A stretch of 64,000 nt of DNA from Branchiostoma lanceolatum. Its lineage: Eukaryota > Chordata > Leptocardii > Amphioxiformes > Branchiostomatidae. Location of the stretch: NCBI RefSeq assembly GCF_035083965.1, contig NC_089727.1, positions 16,072,769-16,136,768 on the forward strand, given 5' to 3'. Under the pieces are notes generated by a model, which saw nothing but the letters and a program-made list of their open reading frames with translations, did no database searches and was not told where the DNA came from. The translations under genes and the position numbers were made by a program. Position 1 is the stretch's first letter, and each line of letters starts with the position of its first letter. This document shows, piece after piece, positions 37,801 through 48,775 of the stretch.

Positions 37801-40800
37801 GCACTTTGTGTTTTGGCACACCCTAGCTTACAATATCGTAGCCTTGCAGATTTTTTTTTAATGGTGTATAACGTTATGCCTGTTCCCACACTAACAATGG
37901 GTCTGCACAACCATACCACACCAAGTGACTACCCTTAAATTTGCATGTGAAAATTGTAACCTGTTGATTCCAGTAGCTAAGTAGAAGTACATGTTTAAGA
38001 GCCATGTTCTCACAAGGATAGAATTAGTTTTAAACATGTAAATTACTGTGGAATGTTTAACTTAGTAGAACCCATTTGAAATTGGCTAGCAAGTATGTAC
38101 AGGTACATGTAACAGTATAATGTAACATTACACATGATTACCACAGAGCTTGGTGGTCCCAATGTCACAAAATTAGTCTTAGCATGTACATATGCATGTA
38201 GGTGATACTAAATAGATTCCCTGGGAACCAAAAATCTCATTTATATCAAGGTTAACCACTTTCTTAGATGGAGTGTTACATTGCATGTATATGTTTTTAT
38301 GACACAGTTTAGTTTCAGCAATGGAATATCAGAAATGGTTTATAATATACCATTCTATACTGTTTAGACTTAAACCTGTAAGAGGTACTGAGTTATTTTT
38401 ACTTTGTCTTTCCCCACTGTTACCAACAAGCATGATAGATACATGTATTAGATATTCTTACTGAATTCCGCACTGCCCTTGTATGGTAGTAATAGTTGAG
38501 ACTTTAAGTTCTTGATTGTTATTAAGAATTTCATAGTGACTGAGACAAATCCTAGAACACTTTCACTATTACAAGCACTGTCCAACTGAACAGTAGTAAA
38601 CAGTTCTGTTTTCCTGTGGGACAGGGTCGTTTTAATTTAAATCAGTATTTCATACTTTCACTACTTCCAGCACTATACAACTGGACAGTAGTAAACAGTT
38701 CTAACTCGTTGTTTTCCTGTTTGCCAGGGTCGTTCTCCCTGATGACCAGCCGGCTGTACCTGGGCGTGCACAGCCCGGCAGACATCCTGACCGGGGGGCT
38801 GTTTGGTGTGCTGGTGCTGTCCATCTGGCTGCAGGTGTCCGACCTGCTGGACAACTGGAGCGCTGTCCCAGAGAACCATGGTGAGTTTATCTTGTCATTG
38901 ACCCTGTTCATACTAAGTCGCCCGAATCGCTGAAATCGCCGAAGCCGCATTGCTGTGGCCTAGTATGAACGCTTCAATTCGCATGTGAAAACGTCCGATG
39001 CGCATCACAATGAATCTACCTCCGGGAGGTGGATTACTACCGACTTGGCCGCATTCGGGCTTAGTATGAACGCTCCAAGTCGCTCGATGTGCATCGGGCG
39101 CATTACTTTGCATATTGACCCAGACATGGTTCAAGGGGTCATATTCGACGTCAGCCTTGATTTCCGCTTATTTGCCACCATAATACGATATTAGCCTACC
39201 TCCTAGCTTGTTGGACTATTTCGCGGAAATATGGCAGAATCAGGCGATTTTGGCGTCTGGGATGACGAAGAGACACTCGTGCTCACGGCCATCTTCGGGG
39301 ATGTGGGGATACAGACAAAACTTAAGGGATCCCGCCCGGAACAAGAGCGTGTATGAGGATGTAGCGATTTTACAACTCACGCTCGTTCGACCCCTGGTAT
39401 GAAGGAATGCGGCTTCGGCGATTCGGGCGACTCGTGCTGCTTAGTATGAACGGGGTCAAAGGGAGTCAACAAGACCAGTTTGTGCCTTTGAACCACAAAT
39501 CTTAGCTACTGTAAATCATCGCTTTCTGGTAGGTAAGGAACAGATATGAAGGGACTGGGACCACAAAACAGTAAGCAGAGCCAGGCTGTGATGTTGGGAT
39601 TTGAAAAATCAACTGTCAGGCCTGTTGGATTCATGGGAAGCATGTCAGACTTGAATTTTTTGGTCAGAGCTCCAATTTTGTGCCTTTGAACCATAACTGT
39701 TAGCTACTGTAGGTAAATAATCACTTTCTTGTAGGTAAGGGACACTGAGACCACAAAACTATTATGTATTCTATATCTCTCTCCTGGAAGAGTAGTTATC
39801 ACTTTGATAGACAGCTATTAAGAGAGTTGTTACTCCAATAAGCTCCAATAAGATACTATCTAAAAGCTGAGCTCGCTGTGCTGTGATATTGGGATTTGCA
39901 AAATTAACTGTCAGGCCTGTTGAATTAATGGGAAGCATGGCAAACTTGTCAGGGCTCCATTGTCTCCAATGTTAAAAATGCTGCTTGTTTTAAGTTTTAA
40001 GTATACACTGGGCGCCATTTCTGTAAAATGTTAGTCTCAAACCTTAGGGGCATGTTGGGCTTGGATGTACATTTCTAGGTGCATTATTTACACTGTACCT
40101 TGAGTTGTGTGTTACTAAACATGAAACCATTCCCCCAGTGGTTCCAGTGTGGCTGCAGGCAGTGGTGTATTCCAAACTGTAGGAGCACATTGGTTTTGCA
40201 CATTTCTTGGTGCATTATTTACACTGTACCTTGAGTTGTGTCTTACTAACATGAGACCTGTGGTTCCAGTGTGGCTGCAGGCCATGGTGAATTCTAAACT
40301 GTAGGAGCACATTGGTTTTGCACATTTCTATGTGCATTATTTACACTGTTCCTTGAGTCTTACTAACATGAGACCCGTGGTTCCAGTGTGGCTGCAGGCT
40401 GTGGTATACTCCATCTTGCTGCTCATCATCCACCCCCGCTGCCAGCCTGCGACCTTGACCTTCGCTGACACGGTGAGTGACACACATATATCTCAGAGGT
40501 CTTCTGACTTTTCTCAACAACGATTGAAGCATAGGTTTTGGTGTTCACGTTTTATGTACATCAATGAATTCCAGTAGAAAGTATCAACATCCTGTTCAAC
40601 TTATCTCATCACAATAATCAATAATATCTTTCAACAACAAAATTATTTTATGACCTGAAAGGAAAGCCAACAACTCTGTTCCTTTCCAAGTGTTGTAGAC
40701 TGTTGGTAAGGTCATTGGACACAGATACAGGGAGCCAAGACAGAGATTGTGGAGCTACATGGTTTTATTTCTGACCCCCTGGCTTCCTACTCCTGGAATG

Positions 40801-43308
40801 CCAGCATGGCACTATCTTGGACTAATACACTTTCATGAAGGGGGGGGGGTTACAATACTGAATTATGGTCTATGTGGTTTCTTTGTGGGTTCATAACACC
40901 AAGGTTGATGTTATTAAAGATTCTTGCTTGTTTTGTTTTCCTGCATCTGAACTACGTTAAACTAGATTAGATTTGTAACCGAATTCAGATGCATTCTTTA
41001 TAGGATACAATTTACAAACTTGTTAGTGTATGTAAAGGTTAAATGTGAGGAATATGGCATGATGTTACAGGTGGTGTTGATGGGTGTGGCTGTGGGGGCC
41101 ATAATTGGGCACAGCAGAATACGAAACTACTCCGCCTACCTGGCTCTGCTGGAGACAATGTCTGGTAGGACAATGGACATGTTTTGTATGCTCAGGTGTT
41201 ACCTGAGCTGCAGTTCTGTTGTATTCTGCTAGGAGAAGAATACTGTAATTCTTGATTTGTTAATGGTAACTTAGTTTACCGTATCTCTGAATGGAACAAA
41301 AGTCTTGTATATCTGCTTTGATTCAGTTTGGATTGAATTTGGTGAACCAGGAGTTAATGTTGATTTTTTTCCCCTCTTTTTCAGAGCATGCATCACTGAG
41401 TGCAATCATTGGGATGTCCTTGTTACGAATGATTGTTGGTAAGTGTTTCTAAACATAATGTCCTTGCTTGTGGTGCCACCTACCAAGAAAAAGGAGTATT
41501 GCAGACTGTTTCTTGAGTTGCTGATGTCACCTAAATGTGAACTATTCAATAGCAGAAAACATATTATTAAATTATTGTCTTTTTTTATGAACATTTATTG
41601 ACCATTTATTGAAATAGAGAACTTCCTTTAGTAAATGTTTACATTCTAAACCTCAGAACATTGTAGTTGCTCTATTCCTAACAAAGAAACTCCTTGTTCT
41701 ACCATAACTTTAGCTTTCTAGTAACTGCTTTACACATGCCTCTGGGACTATTTCAGCATAATGACTAATTTATTGAACCTCAACTTTGTTGAACTATTCG
41801 TGTAGAAAGAATAATTTACAGAAGACTTCAGAAAAGTTAGCCATTTTTTGGCGACACCTCATGGGAAAGACTGTTGCTGATTCCCATGTGTGTTTCCCCA
41901 GGGAGTGTGCTGGTCTTCTCCACCCGTATTGTGGTGAAGTACCCCTGCAGAACGCTGCTCTTCCTCATCGCCCAGTTTGCAGACATCAACGTCTACAGCA
42001 GCAGCATCTACTCCAAAACCAACACCCCCGAGTCCAAGCACTACTCGGACGAGTACTTGCTGCCGCCCATCTATGTAAGATTGCTTTCAATGCATCATTT
42101 CCTTTCCTTTAACACCTCCCTGTAACAATGATGTAAAGTTTTTTTTTTTTAGTTTATAGAAAAGTTGACCCATTTTCAGTTTGACTCCGGCAGTCAATTC
42201 CACATCACCAGGTTTACCCCAATAACGCCCCCCCCCCCCGGTAACCGTTTTGAACAATATCTAACCTTTGTTTGACTTTCTTTATATTTTTCACCATATA
42301 CCAACGTGTTAGGAACATTTCTAACATCGAATACAGTATTCACATTGGAAGAAACTGTTTAGGATCTTAGGGCTCTATCACACTTGTGCGTATATTCAAG
42401 TGCATATGAGTTGCGCATTAACAATGTTTGGGTTTAAGAAAGTTTGAAGGGAAAAAGTTGTTTTCTACTTTGACCCACCATTTTGCAGCCTAATTATCGA
42501 ACCAAAGAAATTACTTCTTCAGCTGCAAATTAAACCTTACCCAAAAACATGTTGATATGCAACTCATGCGGACTTGTATATATGCACAAGTGTAGTGGTG
42601 CGGATCGAAACCCGAGTTTAGGTTTAGGTTCGGACTCGAGTCCAGAGGTTTAGGTTCAGGTCCGGACTTGAAAGTCCGGACCTGAACAACAATTTTGGAA
42701 TATTTTTTCCGTGTTGCATGTAACATTGCAAATTGGCAGATATTTTACATGTAATTTGAAAACTATATATACGGAATTATATACAGTCAGTAATTAACAC
42801 AAAGGTTCAGTTATAAACACAAAAACAGCAATGTTTTTATATTTTTCTAGTGCAAATTTCACGATCTAAGGAAGGTTTAAGATGGTTTGAAACAAAAAGG
42901 AGTGTATAAGTGGGAGATTTTTTTTTCAAGTCCGGACTTGTTTCCAGACGTTTAGGTTTTTTTGGACTTGAACCTAAACGTTTTACAAGTCCGGAACCGG
43001 TCCGGCCGGACCGATCCGCACCACTACACAAGTGTAACGTGGGCTTACACTTACTGACATGCCTTACTCATCTTTCCCTCTGGAAGGATCCGAAGAAGAA
43101 GAAGAGCACGAACAGTCGTGACAGTAATGAGGAGGAGGAAGAGGAGGAGGAGGGGGACAGGCAGCTCCAGGCCAGCCGAGCGCCCGAGCCCGCGCCCGTC
43201 CCCTGGGACGTCGACATTCCCGTCAAGTACGTCACGTACCTGTGCATGATGTGGATGGCCGTGGAGGGCGTGCCCAGCGCGTTTCACGTCCTCGGACTAA
43301 CCTTGTGA
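28828..43308 (+). CDS. PAP2-family lipid phosphatase, sphingosine-1-phosphate phosphatase-like, twelve exons, 467 aa
   Basis: Multi-pass membrane phosphatase; the likely substrate is a phosphorylated sphingoid base in the ER, inferred from family resemblance. Exons: 28828-29002, 32250-32335, 33584-33678, 34513-34588, 34810-34874, 37281-37405, 38728-38880, 40387-40472, 41071-41164, 41385-41438, 41902-42074, 43087-43308; total 1404 nt, all junctions in phase. The catalytic motifs are intact: C1 KNFLCLPRP (Lys144 to Pro152), C2 PSHH (169-172), C3 SRLYLGVHSPAD (215-226, His222 and Asp226). The N-terminus is charged and soluble (RASKRQGKPGK). A Lys then Glu-rich cytosolic loop (KKKK, then a run of eight Glu) precedes the final helix after IPVKYVTYL. 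The C1 spelling is close to plant and fungal long-chain-base phosphatases (LPP-delta/LCB3), so I leave the symbol blank. Length is similar to SGPP1 (about 440). Confidence 0.85.
31653..32028. mobile_element. Foldback element with GGTACAGGTCCGGACC modules
   Basis: Ends AGCTGTGTA and TACACAGCT are inverted. The inside has GGTACAGGTCCGGACC and further GGTACA/TGTACC modules. Same family as 2138-2584. It lies in phosphatase intron 1, about 220 bases before exon 2. Confidence 0.65.
34952..35319. mobile_element. Long-arm foldback (about 165-base arms) with 14-base direct flanks
   Basis: The sequence from about 34985 folds back on itself around a short loop near 35152. The arms are nearly identical; I noticed one mismatch. 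Identical direct repeats TATCTCTCTCTCTA flank it at 34938-34951 and 35320-35333. The left side has about 35 bases (from CGTCGATGAAGATTAG) with no partner on the right. The flanks could be a long target-site duplication of retrotransposition type. Confidence 0.85.
36591..37220. mobile_element. Complex inverted-repeat element in phosphatase intron 5
   Basis: Arms of about 190-200 bases: the left runs from CTAACATAATTCCACC to ATGTTAATGG, and the right is its diverged complement ending GGTGGAATTATGTTAG. Each arm also contains an internal inverted copy of the CCACCNGGNTACATAA / TGAAAA module, giving a cruciform-like nested structure. Confidence 0.75.
38898..39459. mobile_element. TIR element GTTCATACTAAG, 17 bases from an exon donor
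   Basis: The left end TTGACCCTGTTCATACTAAG and right end CTTAGTATGAACGGGGTCAA are inverted repeats that continue with CGCCCGAATCGC. It lies in phosphatase intron 7 and starts 17 bases after the exon 7 splice donor. Non-autonomous; no transposase frame. Confidence 0.8.
40072..40420 (+). repeat. Triplicated exon 8 acceptor region (units of 117-122 bases)
   Basis: TTCCAGTGTGGCTGCAGGC occurs at about 40142, 40264 and 40381. Each copy is preceded by the same GCATTATTTACACTGT sequence. The third copy is the real start of exon 8 at 40387. The first two would continue into an in-frame TAG (after AAACTG) about 30 bases later. Confidence 0.88.
42593..43026. mobile_element. hAT-like foldback element with 8-base target duplication
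   Basis: The ends TAGTGGTGCGGATCG and CGATCCGCACCACTA are inverted, and both are bordered by CACAAGTG (42585-42592 and 43027-43034). The 8-base duplication and TAGNGGTG terminus fit hAT elements. The inside is packed with GTCCGGAC-type repeats. It lies about 60 bases before the last phosphatase exon. Confidence 0.85.
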
Positions 43309-43454
43309 AACTAAGTATCCTACTATCAGTGTATAGACTTACTTTTAAACTATTACTAACGTCCTTTTGCCTTGATGTGTATAGTCAGCTAAAGAAAGAC
43401 CACTTTGTTAATGCCTCCTTTCCAATTGCTGGGCGACCGTAAACCGACCAAAAT

Positions 43455-43622
43455 TAGATTTGTGTAACCCTTGAGTTCATGATTGGAATATCATGCAAAA
43501 TGTAAAAGTATGATTGAAAAGACGCAACAAAACATTTTTTTTTAATCTACGAAACTCGTTGAGCAAGTTTTAGGTCGCAGCGTGGTCACAGTGAGGTCGC
43601 CGGGCTAGTGGAACGGGGGTAT
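43455..43622 (+). repeat. Dispersed repeat GGAATATCATGCAAAA, copy 3
   Basis: Aligns with the copies at 6255 and 7845 from ACCCTTG through GGAATATCATGCAAAA to GAGGTCGCC, in the same orientation. Confidence 0.7.
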
Positions 43623-46387
43623 AAGGGAAAACCTTCCTGCAGTTTGATGCTCGCAGACATCAGACTATGTCTGTGAAGTACATGACAACTCGCAGAGCCA
43701 TCGAGCTATCTTAGTACAGCATGTAACTAAGCAGTGATGCATGTGTGACACCTTATTAAAACAATAACATGTAAGTACAAGTCATTACAGTCCGTACCTC
43801 TTCTCATCCGAGCCATTTGTACACAACACATTTTGTGAAGTGTGTGCAATGTGAGTGTAAACTACCAGTACATGTATATCCCAGAATGGGACTTGTTAAC
43901 CAGTCCTAATGAAGGGATCGTGGTGATTGAAATGAAGTCAGGATTTTAGAAGAAACCTTTAAATGAAATACATTATGCGTGTACGTAGACCACTTTTCCT
44001 AATCACTTGTGCAAAGGATGACAGTATGTCGGTTAACGTCCATGACACTATGTGGGCGTCCATCATACTGTGAAGTTGTTTAAGTTTGTGGCACTTAGAA
44101 TTTCTTGGTAATGCGAAAATCAAGAGTACACAATGTCTTTGAGTTTGTGATTGGAACAACCGTAGTGATGCAATGCTAGACTGAGCACAGGCTCACAGTG
44201 TGCAGATATGAACATAAAGCCAACATGAACATGTCAGGATTTACAAAACAGTCTCTGAAGTTACCTAAATGGGACAGAGTTTAATTTCTAAACATTTAGT
44301 GATGTTTGACTGTATTCAGGCTGGCTAGCTTTTCCAATGATTCTACATGTATCTCACATTTTACTTTACCAAGACTTCACTGTCTTCTGTTTTGACTCTT
44401 AATTCAGTTCAATTCAATCCAATTGTATTGCTTATTAAGACTGCAATCATATTGCAATACACCAAAGTGATCACGAAGGTATAGCTGTAGTTAGTAGTCC
44501 TGTGTTCTGCTGCTGCAGTGGTCTGGACACCCTGCGGCTGCAATCAGTCTGAAGGTATAAGCAGCTGCAAATAGTCTTGTATTTCAATTTGTTTTAATTT
44601 GTGTTGACCCAATCAACTCTTGGACCAATGTGGTATGAGATAAGAGCTCTCAGGGTTTCTAAGAAACTAATTAAGAAGGTAATTATTAAGAAGGGGTTTT
44701 CAAAAGGATGACATGTACGTGTTATTGTATGTGAAAGTGAAAAGGGTGACTTATAAAGCTTGACATGGTAACTTTGAACTTGATTTATCATATGGATGAA
44801 ATGTTTTGCATGACTGAGAAATGGTACATTTAGTTGGCATGAATTTCAGTTTGGCAAAGATGAAATGTGATATTGGGTAACTACATGTAGTAGACTTGAA
44901 GCAGTTCTAGAAACAATAACAGTAAACTGAAACTATTTACATGCATGTATTCATTGTCAAGGTAAAGATTTTCATTGTCTGCAAAAGCTGGAGATCATGG
45001 AAAACCCTACTGCTGGGTGACTTTCAACATTTAACACTCCTATCTTGCCATTACACCCAAAACAGAGGCCGAAAGTTGTGTAAAAGCCATATGATACAAA
45101 TAGGTCAGGTAGAAATAAACTTCAAGTCTGGGCTCAACTATCGGTCTTGCACTTGTATGGTAGAGTATGACAGTGTATTTAGCCCTCTCGTAAGGATGTG
45201 TTCACATGCAGCCTCTGTAGTGTGATACTGGTGTCAACACAAACTGACAAAAACCCAGGATGCATATAAAAGTTCTGTAAAAATGAAAGAAAAAGATAAA
45301 AGTGACTATCATTGACTTGACAAGTTGAATGAATTGAGAAAAGCTAACGAATCTGTATTAACTGACAAAAGACAGAAACGTGTCCAACATTATGTTTTCA
45401 CACAACCCTATTAATCTTTCTTTGTCTTTTACCACTTATACATGTAGTTGTTGTCATTCAAACGTATGAAACTTGATACATGTGATAAACACTGCAGTAA
45501 GTGGTGATATTGAAACATTTTTATGCTTTTGTTTTAAGCCAGGTTAATATGTTTTGTTGTGTACGCTGCGTCCAGAATTGTACACGCATTTTGTTCTGTG
45601 CTGCTCCAGCAAGTATGTTTATGTACTTCTGCTTGTTTATATTGCTGCTATAAGGAACGTTGTGTGTTAACCTTAAGTATGCTATGGGGCATCCCTTGTC
45701 ATCATTTGTGACATTACAGCATGTGTGACCACGAACAATAAAAGTGCACATCCCAACTGATAGAGAAAAACATGTGTTTCAGTGTGATATTTTTTCTGTT
45801 CGTATGATTGACAGTTGGACTGTAAGAAGCTGACTCATCAATTGCAAATTGTAAGGATAGCACACGAGGTAAGATTACAACCCCTACCAGCCTTATGGCA
45901 TGTGTGACCATGAACAGCAAAAGTACCTCCCAACAGATGGAGAAACGCATTTGTGATATTTTTCTGTTCTTTAATATGATTAATAGCTGGCCTGTAAGAT
46001 TCAACAAGCGGGCTCATCTATTGCATGTGTGACCATGAAAATTAAAAGTACTTTCCAGTAGAGAGAAAATCACGTGCGATATTTTTCATGTTCTTATGAT
46101 TAAAAGTAAGACTGTAAGATGCTTCGATCGGACTCATAAAATTGTTATAATAACACGAGGTAAGACTATGACCTTTCTGTGACAGTACTGTTACCATGTT
46201 CAGCGGTGGTTCGTTCGCTGCCGCTATATGTCATCTGTCCTCTGACTAGCGAGCTGCCGGCCCTAGCTGCTGTACCCAGCTAAACGCTTCACATCGAAAT
46301 GTTCCTCCCGGCGATCCAGCCATGTTCTTCACTGGCGGGAGCCGTTGTCTCCCCATGCTGCCCACGAACTGTTGTGTCTGAAGACAT

Positions 46388-46812
46388 ACCTCCGTGGTCC
46401 TCCATCCTTGGTAATCGCCGTCCGACTGCCGTGTCCTCTTGTGTGGGACCGCTTCTTCCACCGACTGATCTTCTTGGGACTGGTCTTCTGCCACCTCTCA
46501 GCTACGTATCCAATACGCATTGTACGGTGTTGTGACAGACAGACCTCCGTGGTCCTCCATCCTTGGTAATCGCCGTCCGACTGCCGTGTCCTCTGCTTCT
46601 TCCACCGACTGATCTTCTTGGGACTGGTCTTCTGCCACCTCTCAGCTACGTATCCAATACGCATTGTACGGTGTTGTGACAGACAGACCTCCGTGGTCCT
46701 CCATCCTTGGTAATCGCCGTCCGACTGCCGTGTCCTCTGCTTCTTCCACCGACTGATCTTCTTGGGGCTGGTCTTTTGCCACCTCTCAGCTACGTATCCA
46801 ATACGCATCGTG
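46388..46812. repeat. 144-base tandem repeat, three units, downstream of paralogue A
   Basis: GCTACGTATCCAATACGCAT recurs at 46501, 46645 and 46789, exactly 144 apart. The unit is open in one minus-strand frame, giving a repetitive peptide (RWQKTSPKKISRWKK). Paralogue B has only one unit (55260-55410), and there the frame is shifted by an indel relative to the upstream sequence, so I treat this as 3' UTR or flanking sequence. Confidence 0.8.
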
Positions 46813-46937
46813 GGGTGTGACAAAGTACTGTATACAGACTTGTCTTTAAGTCAGCTCCAATTGAGCTTAGACAGACGGCGTCGCCTCGTGTCATGGTACG
46901 AAGGGAGTTTTCCCCTTCGAGGAAGTCGCGGCCCGTT

Positions 46938-48549
46938 TCAGCCTTTTCCTCGGAACATTGGCCCATCTCTCTGAGGAGGTTTACCGAGGACTTTTGGGCA
47001 TTCTCCGAACTTGACGACATCGTTTACCCCGCTCGTATAAGCTCCATACCTTCCGGGTAATAGTTTGACCCTTCGTAGCAGCAGTCCCAGAATAAGGAGT
47101 ATTTTCAGCCACAGATTTGCGTGCATGTTTTCCGGAGACGTCACGGCAACTTTGACGTGCCACCTGTCACCTGGTGGCAACAGCTCGTGGTCATGGTAAC
47201 GACGGATGAATATCGGCGACCCCTTCTTGGTCTTCATCATAGGGCCCAGGACTTCCTTAGCGTCGCTCTGCTGTGTCTCTATGTCAGAGGCTGTACGAAG
47301 AGGTACGACGTCATTCTGTGCAGTGGTCGTCTCCGGCCTTCCTGCAGCCGGCTCGCGGCAGTCGAGGGCTACTTCAGGGGCTTCTGCTCTCTCGTCTGCA
47401 AGCTCGCCTCCTGTGGACTTCTTGTCGGGCTCGGTATCTTTCTCCGAGGCATCACACGGTTCGTCACGGGGAACGTCTACCTGTCGCACGACGATCCCGG
47501 GTTGAGTTTTACCCTCCGCTAGCACCTGTTCCAAACCCTTAAGCTTTAGCTCATTTGACTCTTCGTCAGCAGAGTCTGTCTCTTCTGACGTGGTCTGCCC
47601 AACCTTGTAGAACTGATGGATGTATAAAAGGAACAACGTTTCACGTAGGTGTTCTAGATAAGATTTGTCCTTGTTTAGTCAGAGTAGGTCTTAGTCCTAG
47701 ATACCTGCCTTGTAGTGAAGAACGTTAGCCGATAAAGAGCTGTTTCCTCCAACCACATAAGTTAACCTGATAGTCATCCGTATTTCCACTCCGTGGGCGC
47801 CATCAAGTGCCCGTTGTCAAATACTGGATGGGCCTCACGGAGGGGCACCAGACTACGCATATGCCAACCATAAAAAAGACTCAAAACATTTCACCAGCTA
47901 CTTATATACAACGCAGGGAACATTAAAATCATAAATGACAAATCAAATTGGACAAGACGTTGTCGCGCCGGTAGCCATTCTAGAACACCGCACACGTTTT
48001 GGTCAGTTTACGAACAGTGATGTCGATGTCTAATTTGACATAGAAAAACAAGTGAATATGAAACGCTCACCCCATAAATGCCTGCAGTGAACAGTGCCCC
48101 GGTTGTGATCGCCGTGCTCACTCCTTTACCACTCCAGCCAGCGCGACTTGTGTTGAAATGATGGAGACAGTTCTTTTTCTCCATGTCTCTGGGGCGGACA
48201 GATGACATCCCCAGCGTCGCGTTTAGTCCTGGACTACTGCCTACAACATGGAGAAAAAATTTATGCTTTCTCCGAAGCCCTGAAAATCTACTAACGTTCA
48301 TACAACTGGAACTAAATTTCAACGACGAGAAGCAATGATAAGCAATTGATTAGTTACAAGGTATATTAAGTTGTGATACATAGATAAATACATGTATAAA
48401 CCAAGCTTTTCCACTAAGGCTCGGTTGTTTTGTACAACCCAGATTTGGAATTGTCAATGCGGGGTTAGAAAATGTATGTAAACTTGTTTACCTGCGGCAG
48501 TCTTTGTCCAGGAGATACACCTCGACCTCTGGCAGACCTTAGCGGCCAT
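46938..48549 (-). CDS. Unknown membrane protein with Glu-rich tail, paralogue A, 300 aa
   Basis: Exons: 48492-48549, 48071-48240, 46938-47612; total 903 nt. The N-terminus (MAAKVCQRSRCISWTKTAAG) is basic and lacks acidic residues, as in a mitochondrial presequence. A hydrophobic segment follows (GVSTAITTGALFTAGIYGFY, residues 58-77). Next is a long acidic/polar region, then a second hydrophobic stretch (LWLKILLILGLLL) with a basic VKLLPGR, ending QRDGPMFRGKG. The layout of presequence, one helix and Glu-rich tail recalls vertebrate MGARP/HUMMR, but I cannot show homology and I assign no function. It has a tandem paralogue at 55522-57175. Both copies keep the same exon structure, splice phases and stop position, which strongly supports it as a real gene. 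Confidence 0.75.
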
Positions 48550-48654
48550 GGAAAGCGCAGTCCTCGCTGCTTGCATATTGTACTACTGATTACACTTCGA
48601 TAAACCAAAAGAAATTATTCGCAAAGTCTCCGCACGAAAAATCCCCTCGCTATC

Positions 48655-48775
48655 TCAAGTGCAAAGATAACAACAATGGAAGGGCGTTTCCTTGGATACC
48701 TTTGTTGTGTAACTGAGTGACGTAACATTGCATTCGTTATTTTGTGACGTTCGATAACAATGAAAAAGACATAGT
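48655..48775 (-). promoter_or_regulatory. Conserved promoter block of paralogue A (CRE plus X-box-like sites)
   Basis: This block is nearly identical in both paralogues, while the sequence between it and the start codon has diverged. It contains TGACGTAA (48718-48725, CRE/ATF-like), a second TGACGT (48745-48750) and the imperfect palindrome GTTTCCTTGGATAC (48686-48699), similar to an RFX X-box. The palindrome lies about 137 bases upstream of the start codon. Confidence 0.6.

Larger units (their letters stand above)
43309..46937. other. Convergent intergenic region after the phosphatase gene
   Basis: No gene is supportable. It contains the third GGAATATCATGCAAAA repeat (43455-43622), short repeated stretches around 45720-46110 that share CATGTGTGACCA...AAAAGTAC, the start of a segmental duplication (from about 44700, matching 54850 onward), and the 144-base tandem repeat at 46388-46812. 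Confidence 0.55.

Noticed and set aside
41786-42125. Alternative frames around phosphatase exon 11
   Set aside because: They run through the acceptor and overlap the exon in a different frame; the in-phase exon 41902-42074 explains the region.
46329-46823. 164-codon repeat frame on the minus strand
   Set aside because: It is open because the 144-base repeat unit is a multiple of three. The homologous region in the other paralogue is out of frame with the upstream sequence.
47121-47542. Plus-strand frames of 89-133 codons opposite paralogue A (and 55826-56145 opposite B)
   Set aside because: Antisense shadows of the GC-rich third exons, which have better support on the minus strand.
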